Assembly (NCBI GenBank): GCA_965203565.1
Contig: OZ241896.1
Location: 1,302,001-1,366,000 of the forward strand
DNA length: 64,000 nt
From: JAAXGX01 sp965203565
Lineage (GTDB): Bacteria; Acidobacteriota; Vicinamibacteria; Vicinamibacterales; UBA8438
Direction: 5' to 3'
Within the stretch, counting starts at the first letter, position 1, and each line of letters begins with the position of its first letter. A model generated the notes under the pieces. The model was given only the letters and a program-made list of their open reading frames with translations. It was not told where the DNA came from and ran no database searches. The position numbers and the translations under genes were made by a program. Below are positions 18,538 through 26,621 of this stretch, in pieces.

Positions 18538-18636
18538 ATGATTGGCGCGCGTCTCCTCGTTTCCTCGGTCTCGTCTCGTCTCGTCTCGTCTCGTCTCGTC
18601 TCGTCTCGTCTCGTCTCGTCTCGTCTCGATTTTTAG
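18538..18636 (+). CDS. Small leader ORF 3 (32 codons) over a TCTCG repeat
   Basis: The peptide begins MIGARLLVSS and then has four VSSRL repeats before DF and the stop. Twelve TCTCG units (18569-18628) encode the repeats. Copies 1, 2 and 3 have 3, 6 and 12 units, all multiples of three, so all three frames are kept. Five-base units change frame unless added in threes. Confidence 0.45.
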   Translation: MIGARLLVSSVSSRLVSSRLVSSRLVSSRLDF

Positions 18637-18660
18637 CCCCTATCACAAATTCCATCGTCG

Positions 18661-18685
18661 CGCAAGCGAAGCGTTTTCGCCTGCG
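18661..18685 (+). promoter_or_regulatory. Conserved leader hairpin, copy 3
   Basis: The sequence is identical to copies 1 and 2 and again starts 24 nt after the small ORF stop and about 170 nt before the RTX start codon. Confidence 0.55.
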
Positions 18686-18854
18686 GGCGCTGGTGTTGCG
18701 CCTACCTGTCGCCGCGGTCGCTCCGGCGGCCGTCCGCGCCACCGGTCCGCTCGTTCAAGAGCGGGTACGTCCCCCGACTGGGACGGCCGGCGCGGGATTC
18801 TGCAAACTCGCGTGAACCTGACTGAATGAAGCGTCTTGAAATGGAGGAACAGCC

Positions 18855-21800
18855 ATGGCGATTTGGAGAGGGGATAACAACAACAACACACTCATCGGCG
18901 ACTCTGAAAACGACGAGCTGTATGGGCTTGGCGGCGCGGACACGCTGCATGGCGAAGACGGCAACGACTCCCTGCATGGCGGCGCGGACGCGGACACGCT
19001 GTATGGCGGAGACGACAACGACTGGCTGGAGGGCGGCGACGGCGCCGACAGCCTGGACGGCGGCGAGGGTGAAGATGCAGTGACCTATCACAGTTCGCCC
19101 CGGCCGGTGATCGTGAATCTTGGGGCGGGCACGGCGTCGGGGGGCCATGCGGACGGCGACACGATCAGGGGGTTCGAGAACATCGCGGGATCGACCCAGA
19201 ATGACAGTCTGACGGGCAATTCTGGGGACAATGACCTGTATGGTCAGGACGGCGTGGACACGCTGCGGGGCGAGGGCGGCAACGACGTTCTCCAGGGCGG
19301 CGCGGCTGGCGACGATCTGGACGGCGGTCCGGGCTGGGACGCGGTGTCGTATTGGGGGGAGGCCGCCGGGGTGACGGTGACGCTGCCGGAAGCTGGTTTG
19401 ACGAAGACGATTGCATCCACCGACTCCGGGGGGCATGCGGCCGGCGACAAGATCAGCGGGTTCGAGGCGGTCTACGGGTCGAAGTCCGGAGACAAGTTGA
19501 CCGGAAACTCGGGGAACAACCAGCTGAAAGGCTTCGGCGGCGACGATACGTTGCGAGGCGAGGGCGGCAACGACGTTCTCAGCGGAGGTGCGGACGAGGA
19601 CGATCTGGCCGGCGGCGCCGGCCGGGACGAGGTGACCTACTGGAGTTCGGACGCCGGAGTGACGGTGACGCTGCCGGAAGCTGGTTTGACGAAGACGATT
19701 GCATCCACCGACTCCGGGGGGCATGCGGCCGGCGACAAGATCAGCGGGTTCGAGGACCTGACGGGTTCGTATGAGCACGCCGACAGCCTCACGGGCAACT
19801 CCGAGGACAACAGACTGCGTGGGCTGGGCGGCGCGGACACGCTGCATGGCGGGGGCGGTAACGACGCGCTCGAAGGCGGCGCGGGTGAGGACACGCTGCA
19901 TGGCGAAGACGGCAACGACTCCCTGCATGGCGGCGCGGACGCGGACACGCTGTATGGCGGAGACGACAACGACTGGCTGGAGGGCGGCGACGGCGCCGAC
20001 AGCCTGGACGGCGGCGAGGGTGAAGATGCAGTGACCTATCACAGTTCGCCCCGGCCGGTGATCGTGAATCTTGGGGCGGGCACGGCGTCGGGGGGCCATG
20101 CGGACGGCGACACGATCAGGGGGTTCGAGAACATCGCGGGATCGACCCAGAATGACAGTCTGACGGGCAATTCTGGGGACAATGACCTGTATGGTCAGGA
20201 CGGCGTGGACACGCTGCGGGGCGAGGGCGGCAACGACGTTCTCCAGGGCGGCGCGGCTGGCGACGATCTGGACGGCGGTCCGGGCTGGGACGCGGTGTCG
20301 TATTGGGGGGAGGCCGCCGGGGTGACGGTGACGCTGCCGGAAGCTGGTTTGACGAAGACGATTGCATCCACCGACTCCGGGGGGCATGCGGCCGGCGACA
20401 AGATCAGCGGGTTCGAGGCGGTCTACGGGTCGAAGTCCGGAGACAAGTTGACCGGAAACTCGGGGAACAACCAGCTGAAAGGCTTCGGCGGCGACGATAC
20501 GTTGCGAGGCGAGGGCGGCAACGACGTTCTCAGCGGAGGTGCGGACGAGGACGATCTGGCCGGCGGCGCCGGCCGGGACGAGGTGACCTACTGGAGTTCG
20601 GACGCCGGAGTGACGGTGACGCTGCCGGAAGCTGGTTTGACGAAGACGATTGCATCCACCGACTCCGGGGGGCATGCGGCCGGCGACAAGATCAGCGGGT
20701 TCGAGGACCTGACGGGTTCGTATGAGCACGCCGACAGCCTCACGGGCAACTCCGAGGACAACAGACTGCGTGGGCTGGGCGGCGCGGACACGCTGCATGG
20801 CGGGGGCGGTAACGACGCGCTCGAAGGCGGCGCGGGTGAGGACACGCTGCATGGCGAAGACGGCAACGACTCCCTGCATGGCGGCGCGGACGCGGACACG
20901 CTGTATGGCGGAGACGACAACGACTGGCTGGAGGGCGGCGACGGCGCCGACAGCCTGGACGGCGGCGAGGGTGAAGATGCAGTGACCTATCACAGTTCGC
21001 CCCGGCCGGTGATCGTGAATCTTGGGGCGGGCACGGCGTCGGGGGGCCATGCGGACGGCGACACGATCAGGGGGTTCGAGAACATCGCGGGATCGACCCA
21101 GAATGACAGTCTGACGGGCAATTCTGGGGACAATGACCTGTATGGTCAGGACGGCGTGGACACGCTGCGGGGCGAGGGCGGCAACGACGTTCTCCAGGGC
21201 GGCGCGGCTGGCGACGATCTGGACGGCGGTCCGGGCTGGGACGCGGTGTCGTATTGGGGGGAGGCCGCCGGGGTGACGGTGACGCTGCCGGAAGCTGGTT
21301 TGACGAAGACGATTGCATCCACCGACTCCGGGGGGCATGCGGCCGGCGACAAGATCAGCGGGTTCGAGGCGGTCTACGGGTCGAAGTCCGGAGACAAGTT
21401 GACCGGAAACTCGGGGAACAACCAGCTAAAAGGCTTCGGCGGCGACGATACGTTGCGAGGCGAGGGCGGCAACGACGTTCTCAGCGGAGGTGCGGACGAG
21501 GACGATCTGGCCGGCGGCGCCGGCCGGGACGAGGTGACCTACTGGAGTTCGGACGCCGGAGTGACGGTGACGCTGCCGGAAGCTGGTTTGACGAAGACGA
21601 TTGCATCCACCGACTCCGGGGGGCATGCGGCCGGCGACAAGATCAGTGGGTTCGAGGACCTGACGGGTTCGTATGAGCACGCCGACAGCCTCACGGGCAA
21701 CTCCGAGGACAACAGACTGCGTGGGCTGGGCGGCGCGGACACGCTGCATGGCGGGGGCGGCAACGACTGGTTGGAAGGCGGCGCGGGGCAGGACAGCCTG

Positions 21801-22706
21801 TACGGCGGTGCTGACAACGACATTCTCGAAGGCGGCTCCTATGCAGACTTGCTGGACGGCGGCCCGGGCGATGACACAGTAAGCTACGCGCGTTCGCCCG
21901 CCGGGGTGGACGTGAACCTGTTTTGGGGACGGGGTTCCCTCGCGGATGCGGCAGGGGACAGGATCCTGCGCGTCGAGAAGGTCGTCGGATCGCAATACGG
22001 CGACAGACTCACCGGCAGTTCTGGGGCCGACACGCTCGAAGGCGGGGCGGGAGCGGACTGGCTGGATGGCGGCCTGGGCGATGACACGGTGAGCTACGCG
22101 GGTTCGGATGCCTCGGTCGCAGTGAACCTCTCCCGGGACACGGCGGGCAATGCGGCGGGGGCAGGGCATGCGGCGGGGGACACGATCAGCGGCTTCGAGA
22201 ACGTCGTCGGATCGAAGCACAACGACGACCTGCGGGGCGATGAGGGAAGCAACGCGTTGAGCGGCGGCGACGGCAAGGACTGGATCTCCGGTGACAGGGG
22301 AAACGACGAGTTGCGCGGCGGCGGCGGCAACGATCGGCTGATAGGCGGCGGGGGCGCGGACACGCTGTGGGGCGAGGCCGGGGCGGATCTGTTCGCGTTC
22401 GTTGCGGCGACCGACTCGACGTCCGGGACGCGGGATCTGATCAAGGACTTCAAGTCGAGCGAGGGCGACCGGATTGATCTGTCCGATCTGACCGGATTCG
22501 GGGACGAGGAGTCCACGTTCAGGTTCATTGCGGGGCTCACGTTTTCGAACCGGGCTGGCGAGGTGCGTTACGCGCAGCGGACGGAGTCGGGGACCGCATA
22601 CACGGACGTGTTCGGGGATGCGGACGGGAACGGCGCGGCGGATTTCATGGTGACGCTGGTCGGGACCCACGACCTGACGGCGAGCGATTTCTATCTGGGC
22701 AGTTGA
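18855..22706 (+). CDS. RTX calcium-binding repeat protein 3, type I secreted
   Basis: The protein has 1283 residues, with an ATG after GGAGG. The N-terminus (MAIWRGDNNNNTLIG) is the same as RTX2 and the C-terminal secretion domain is nearly identical to RTX1 and RTX2. The body is dominated by three direct copies of a 951-bp (317-residue) module starting at 18941, 19892 and 20843. Each has blocks of GGxGxDxL nonapeptides and linkers such as SSDAGVTVTLPEAG. Each module contains about ten RTX turns, so length scales with copy number. No enzymatic domain is seen; the role is probably extracellular, structural or adhesive. The stop lies 36 bp from the convergent hupE stop. Confidence 0.9.
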   Translation: MAIWRGDNNNNTLIGDSENDELYGLGGADTLHGEDGNDSLHGGADADTLYGGDDNDWLEGGDGADSLDGGEGEDAVTYHSSPRPVIVNLGAGTASGGHADGDTIRGFENIAGSTQNDSLTGNSGDNDLYGQDGVDTLRGEGGNDVLQGGAAGDDLDGGPGWDAVSYWGEAAGVTVTLPEAGLTKTIASTDSGGHAAGDKISGFEAVYGSKSGDKLTGNSGNNQLKGFGGDDTLRGEGGNDVLSGGADEDDLAGGAGRDEVTYWSSDAGVTVTLPEAGLTKTIASTDSGGHAAGDKISGFEDLTGSYEHADSLTGNSEDNRLRGLGGADTLHGGGGNDALEGGAGEDTLHGEDGNDSLHGGADADTLYGGDDNDWLEGGDGADSLDGGEGEDAVTYHSSPRPVIVNLGAGTASGGHADGDTIRGFENIAGSTQNDSLTGNSGDNDLYGQDGVDTLRGEGGNDVLQGGAAGDDLDGGPGWDAVSYWGEAAGVTVTLPEAGLTKTIASTDSGGHAAGDKISGFEAVYGSKSGDKLTGNSGNNQLKGFGGDDTLRGEGGNDVLSGGADEDDLAGGAGRDEVTYWSSDAGVTVTLPEAGLTKTIASTDSGGHAAGDKISGFEDLTGSYEHADSLTGNSEDNRLRGLGGADTLHGGGGNDALEGGAGEDTLHGEDGNDSLHGGADADTLYGGDDNDWLEGGDGADSLDGGEGEDAVTYHSSPRPVIVNLGAGTASGGHADGDTIRGFENIAGSTQNDSLTGNSGDNDLYGQDGVDTLRGEGGNDVLQGGAAGDDLDGGPGWDAVSYWGEAAGVTVTLPEAGLTKTIASTDSGGHAAGDKISGFEAVYGSKSGDKLTGNSGNNQLKGFGGDDTLRGEGGNDVLSGGADEDDLAGGAGRDEVTYWSSDAGVTVTLPEAGLTKTIASTDSGGHAAGDKISGFEDLTGSYEHADSLTGNSEDNRLRGLGGADTLHGGGGNDWLEGGAGQDSLYGGADNDILEGGSYADLLDGGPGDDTVSYARSPAGVDVNLFWGRGSLADAAGDRILRVEKVVGSQYGDRLTGSSGADTLEGGAGADWLDGGLGDDTVSYAGSDASVAVNLSRDTAGNAAGAGHAAGDTISGFENVVGSKHNDDLRGDEGSNALSGGDGKDWISGDRGNDELRGGGGNDRLIGGGGADTLWGEAGADLFAFVAATDSTSGTRDLIKDFKSSEGDRIDLSDLTGFGDEESTFRFIAGLTFSNRAGEVRYAQRTESGTAYTDVFGDADGNGAADFMVTLVGTHDLTASDFYLGS
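18941..21760. repeat. Three tandem 951-bp modules inside RTX3
   Basis: Units start at 18941, 19892 and 20843, spaced exactly 951 bp; the third diverges near 21760. By eye only isolated third-position changes separate them (for example near 21426 and 21646), so the expansion is recent or homogenised by gene conversion. Confidence 0.9.
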
Positions 22707-22742
22707 TCGCACCGGCGTCCCGCGCGGGCGGACCCTGTTCGG

Positions 22743-23768
22743 TCAGCCGAAGAGCGCGGCGCAGCGCTGCAGGAGCCAGAAGGAGGCGAACGCGCCGATC
22801 GTGTAGGCGGGGATGGCGCGCATCCAGGGGCGCGGGCGGATGCGGAGGGCCTGCGTCGCCCGGAGCAGGGCGGTCGCGGCGGCGATGAAGGCGATCTGGC
22901 CCGCTTCGACGCCGAGGTTGAACGCGAGCAGGGCCAGCGGGACGTCGCCTGTCGGGAGTCCGATCTGCGACAGTGCGCCGGCGAACCCGAAGCCGTGCAG
23001 CAGGCCGAAGGTGAACGTTACGAGCCAGGGCTTGCGGGCGGTGAGGCCGCCGGTCCCGCGGTCGCGCCGGGCGATCTCGACGGCCAGCAGCACGATGCTC
23101 AGGGCGATGAGCGCCTCGACCGGCGCCGTCGGGACGCGCACGACGCCGAGCGTGGCGAGGCCGAGGGTGATGCTGTGGGCCGCCGTGAAGGCGGTTATCG
23201 CCTGGAGCAGGCGGCGGAATCCGGCCACGATCCACAGGATGCCGAAGACGAACAGCAGGTGGTCGACGCCCGAGAGGATGTGGTCGACCCCGAGGCGGAA
23301 GTAGCCCCAGCCGTCCACGCGGCCGTCGCCGGGCTCCCGGACGACGAACGACGGCGCCTGCGGCCGGAGGACCTGCGTGACGCTCGACCCGTCCGCGAAG
23401 GCGATCCGTACGAGCGCGTCCATGATGGTGACCTGGAGTCCCTCGATGCCGATCGTCCGGCCGACGAGACCTGTCCGGCCGCACGTGACGACGCCGCTGG
23501 TGATGACCGAACCGGGCATCCGGACCGCCGCGGGGACGTCGGGCGCGGCGCAGTGCGCCGGCAGGACGGGCGTCAGGGCGGGGGGCGGCCCTTCGACCGA
23601 CGGCACGCGCCAGACGACGGAAAACGTTCCGGGCGCGATCTCGCTGAATTCGAGGTAGGCCGGCAGGCTGGTGTGCGCCCGGGCGGGCGCCGCGGCCGCG
23701 GCCAGCGCCAGGCCGATTCCGATGGCCGCGCCGCATCCCCGGCGCAACGCGCGCCCGCCGCCGTTCAT
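22743..23768 (-). CDS. HupE/UreJ-family membrane protein
   Basis: The protein has 341 residues. It has a signal peptide (LALAAAAAPARA) followed by HTSLPAYLEFSEI, a soluble N-terminal domain of about 150 residues, then six or so hydrophobic helices. The HupE_UreJ_2 hallmark DHILSGVDHLLFVFGILW is present, with later HS and HGFGFAG histidines. The family is related to nickel/cobalt permeases, but this branch's substrate is unknown. The start (23768) overlaps the stop of the upstream isomerase gene in an ATGA, so it is the last gene of the operon. It is the parent of the two truncated copies after RTX1 and RTX2. Confidence 0.83.
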   Translation of the reverse strand: MNGGGRALRRGCGAAIGIGLALAAAAAPARAHTSLPAYLEFSEIAPGTFSVVWRVPSVEGPPPALTPVLPAHCAAPDVPAAVRMPGSVITSGVVTCGRTGLVGRTIGIEGLQVTIMDALVRIAFADGSSVTQVLRPQAPSFVVREPGDGRVDGWGYFRLGVDHILSGVDHLLFVFGILWIVAGFRRLLQAITAFTAAHSITLGLATLGVVRVPTAPVEALIALSIVLLAVEIARRDRGTGGLTARKPWLVTFTFGLLHGFGFAGALSQIGLPTGDVPLALLAFNLGVEAGQIAFIAAATALLRATQALRIRPRPWMRAIPAYTIGAFASFWLLQRCAALFG

Positions 23769-24658
23769 TGCTGCCCGGCCGCGCCCGCGTCCGCGCCGCC
23801 GCCCGCTTCCGCGTCGAGGGCTATCTCTATCTCGAACCGCGCCCGCAGCCGCGCGTAATACTCGTCGGCGGCCGACCGGAGCCGCTGCTCGTCGAGGTCG
23901 CGCGTCACCGCGCCGCGCACTTCGGCCAGGGCCGGCAGGCGGGACGGGACCCGCCGCCGGACGCGGACCAGATGCTCGCCGTAGCTCGACTCGACCGGGC
24001 CGGTCCAGACGTCCGGCGGCAGCTCGAACGTCCGGGCCGCGAACCGCGGGCCGAACAGGTCCCGGATCTGGTCGCGCGTCTGCAGCGGGTAGGCGCGCTG
24101 CAGCATGAACCGGTCGCCCAGCGCCGCCGTCTCGGCCGCCGCCGGGCCGCCGGCGGTCAGCAGCGCCAGGGCGCTGCGCGCGGCCTCCTCCGCGCCTGGG
24201 CCGCGGCGCTCGCGGCTGAAGTAGACGTGCTCGAAGCCGACCTGCTCGGGCACGACGTACCGCTCGGAGTTGGCCTCGAAGAACGCCCGGAGCTCGGCGT
24301 CGGTCGGCTCGACGGTGGAGGCGACGCTCTGCGCCAGGAACTCGACCTTCTGCGCGAGGCGGCGGCGCACGATGGCGTCGCCCTGATCGAGGCCGGAGGC
24401 GATCGCTTCGCGGTAGAGGACCTCCTCCCGGATGAAGTCCTCTATCAGGCCGTCCAGCTGCGCGCGAGTCGGGGGGGCGCCCCGCTGCCGGGTCCACGTG
24501 TCGCGCAGCTGGCGGATCCGGCCGGCCGACACCTCTATCCGGCGCCGGTCGTCGCCGGCGCCGAACGACTCGCCCAGCAGCGCGCTCAGGCCGAACAGGA
24601 CGAGGCCGGCCGCCAGGAAGTGGACGAGCGGCTCGCGGAGGAGGCGGCGCCGGTCCAT
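23765..24658 (-). CDS. Membrane-anchored parvulin-type peptidyl-prolyl cis-trans isomerase
   Basis: The protein has 297 residues. A single N-terminal hydrophobic anchor (LVHFLAAGLVLFGLSALLG) is followed by a SurA/PrsA-like helical chaperone part (LIEDFIREEVLYREAIASGL, with DAIVRRRLAQKVEFL). The rotamase region then runs through YVVPEQVGFEHVYF to WTGPVESSYGEHLVRVRRRVP, which has the family GxHLV motif. It presumably helps fold exported proteins on the periplasmic side. It starts 3 bp after the stop of the DUF3604 gene and overlaps hupE by 4 bp, so all are co-transcribed. The partner protein is unknown; the neighbouring DUF3604 lipoproteins or HupE are the obvious candidates. Confidence 0.8.
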   Translation of the reverse strand: MDRRRLLREPLVHFLAAGLVLFGLSALLGESFGAGDDRRRIEVSAGRIRQLRDTWTRQRGAPPTRAQLDGLIEDFIREEVLYREAIASGLDQGDAIVRRRLAQKVEFLAQSVASTVEPTDAELRAFFEANSERYVVPEQVGFEHVYFSRERRGPGAEEAARSALALLTAGGPAAAETAALGDRFMLQRAYPLQTRDQIRDLFGPRFAARTFELPPDVWTGPVESSYGEHLVRVRRRVPSRLPALAEVRGAVTRDLDEQRLRSAADEYYARLRARFEIEIALDAEAGGGADAGAAGQQ

Positions 24659-24661
24659 CGG

Positions 24662-26587
24662 TCAGCCGCCCGGAGGCGTGTACCAGATCGGCGAGCTCCA
24701 GGCGCGCTCCTTGATGGTGGCCGGGTCGGGGATCGGAACCCCGCGGGCCAGCGCGCGGTGAGCCGTCCACCGGCAGGTCGGGTTCTCCAGCACCCGCACG
24801 TAGTAGAACGCCCGCTGCGCCGGGTCGAACTCCGGGTCGCTCCAGGTCGTGCTCAGCTCCGCCGCGCCCACGCCGTCGGAGATGCTGCAATCGGACAGGT
24901 CCACCCGGCCGCCGTTGTCGGCGCAGCGGCGGGTCGCCGGGTCGGGCGTCAGACCGTCCGCGCAGACGACGTCGTACACCTGCTCGGCGGTCGTCCCGTC
25001 CGCCTCCGCCCAGCCCTTGACGATCTGCGCCTTCTGCAGGTTCGCGCCGCCGGCGTCCTTCGTCGTCCAGACCACGAACCGGGGCGCCGCGGCGGGGTCC
25101 GGGGCCGGCGGGAGGTCGGCCCCCATCGGCACGCCGCCCTCGTACGCCTCCTCGATCAGGCTCCGGCTCGCGTGCAGGTCGGCCGGATACTCCCACCCGG
25201 CGAAGAAGCGGACGAGGATCCGGGAGCCGCTGTTCCCGAACGTTTCGCGGCGGCGGAGGGCGTCGAAGATCGCCTCGCGCGTGTTCGCCTCCGCCCAGAC
25301 GCCGACCAGCCCGCCCGGGTTGCTGACGTTACCGCCGTCCGGCTGGTCGTCCCACCAGCCCCGGCCTCCGGTCAGCATGCCCAGCCCGCCGCCGGTCCCG
25401 AACTTCACCGGCCTGTCGGCGAAGGCGTCCTCGTCGGCCGCGCCCGGCAAGCTCTGGTGGTCGTCCGGGCTGGCGATGAAGCCGAACTTGAACGGGTTGA
25501 CGCCGTATTCGGCCTCCAGCCGCAGACCGGTCCTGAGGGCGTTGCGGACGTAGTCGGAAGCGTGGGCGCATCCCTGACGCCGCCCCGGCTCGCAGACGGG
25601 ATAGTAGTTCTCGAAGTTGCACTCTTCGTCGGTCGTTCCCAGCCCGATGTGGCACTCGGAGTTCCCCTTGATCTGGTGGATCTCGACGAGCGGCTCGGCC
25701 CAGGCCCGGAGCCGGAGGACGTCGGGGGTGTGCGGCGTCCAGCCGAACTCGTCGAACGCCAGTCCGCCGCTCAGGTTCGGGTTGTGCGGAATGGCGACCA
25801 CCTCGCAGGCGCCGGTGCAGGCGGCCTCCAGCCATTCCCACAGCCGCTCCGGGCGGTTCTGCATCTCGACCGACGACCCGCCCCACTCCGGCACGTCGTC
25901 GCCGCGGAAGATCACGTTCCGGTGGAGGTGGCCGTAGCCGGGCGGGTTGGCCGTCCACTCGTAGGCGGGGAAGGTGGTGAAGCGGCCCGGCTCGTAGAAC
26001 GCGTCGGCGTTCTTCTGGACCTCCCGCCACAGGTGGCGCGCCCGCTCGTAGCATCGGTTCTGCGGCCCCATGCCGCTCTCGCCGCAGATCTCCGGGGGAC
26101 GACGGCCGCGGACGCCGTGCTCCCGGTAGCCGAACCACCGGTTGGCCCGGAGGTCGCGGCAGGTCGGCGTGTCGTAGGCCGGGTCGTCGGCGTCGTCGCA
26201 GATGTGCACCGTTCCGAGCCAGACGTCATGGTCGGTGACGGCCATGAAGTCGAGCGGCGCCCGCAGACGCAGCACCGTACCGTCCGACTTGGTCACCGTG
26301 TCGCCGCGGCCGAACCGGTACGCCAGCGCCGGACCGTCGCGGTTGCCGCCCAGCGAGTAGGCGTCGAGCGACCAGCTCGTGTGGACGTGGAAGTCGCCGA
26401 AGTAGGCGTTGCGCAGCGGGTTGCGCTCCAGCGCCGCCGCGGCGGCGTCCCCATCCGCTTCGGTCCGGCCCTCCGCGGCCGGCGCCGAAGCGTCCGGTTC
26501 GGACGGCGGGGCCGAGCACCCCCAGAGCAGGAGGGCCGCAAGCGGCAGCGCGCCGGCGGTGGTTGCAAGGTTCCTGGTTCCGTTCAC
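24662..26587 (-). CDS. DUF3604 lipoprotein, PHP-like predicted metallohydrolase (1)
   Basis: The protein has 641 residues with a GTG start after GGGAGG. The lipoprotein signal has a lipobox ending LLLWGC. DUF3604 begins near residue 58 with NPLRNAYFGDFHVHTSWSLD, whose HxH and later TDHD (AVTDHD) resemble metal-binding motifs of PHP phosphoesterases. It also has FEWTANPPGYGHLHRNVIF-like and KGNSECH motifs. The C-terminus SSPIWYTPPGG is typical. The reaction is not known. It is paralogous to the next gene upstream and sits in the same operon, 34 bp after it. Both are probably anchored to a membrane facing the periplasm or cell surface. Confidence 0.85.
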   Translation of the reverse strand: MNGTRNLATTAGALPLAALLLWGCSAPPSEPDASAPAAEGRTEADGDAAAAALERNPLRNAYFGDFHVHTSWSLDAYSLGGNRDGPALAYRFGRGDTVTKSDGTVLRLRAPLDFMAVTDHDVWLGTVHICDDADDPAYDTPTCRDLRANRWFGYREHGVRGRRPPEICGESGMGPQNRCYERARHLWREVQKNADAFYEPGRFTTFPAYEWTANPPGYGHLHRNVIFRGDDVPEWGGSSVEMQNRPERLWEWLEAACTGACEVVAIPHNPNLSGGLAFDEFGWTPHTPDVLRLRAWAEPLVEIHQIKGNSECHIGLGTTDEECNFENYYPVCEPGRRQGCAHASDYVRNALRTGLRLEAEYGVNPFKFGFIASPDDHQSLPGAADEDAFADRPVKFGTGGGLGMLTGGRGWWDDQPDGGNVSNPGGLVGVWAEANTREAIFDALRRRETFGNSGSRILVRFFAGWEYPADLHASRSLIEEAYEGGVPMGADLPPAPDPAAAPRFVVWTTKDAGGANLQKAQIVKGWAEADGTTAEQVYDVVCADGLTPDPATRRCADNGGRVDLSDCSISDGVGAAELSTTWSDPEFDPAQRAFYYVRVLENPTCRWTAHRALARGVPIPDPATIKERAWSSPIWYTPPGG

Positions 26588-26621
26588 GTGCGTCCTCCCG
26601 GCGCACCGGACAGGCCGCGCG

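Noticed and set aside
10475..21338. Very long minus-strand ORFs opposite the RTX genes (up to about 940 codons)
   Set aside because: They are shadows. The RTX repeat composition lacks stops in the opposite frames, the predicted proteins are Arg/Val/Ala-rich without domains, and they have no ribosome-binding sites.
18941..21760. Tandem repeats as a CRISPR array
   Set aside because: The periodicity is 951 bp plus 27-bp RTX nonapeptide codons inside an open coding frame. There are no short repeats with unique spacers and no cas genes.
22743..25196. 817-codon frame containing hupE as one long protein
   Set aside because: Only the part from 23768 downward has a signal peptide and HupE motifs. 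The upstream extension is a shadow of the isomerase and DUF3604 genes.
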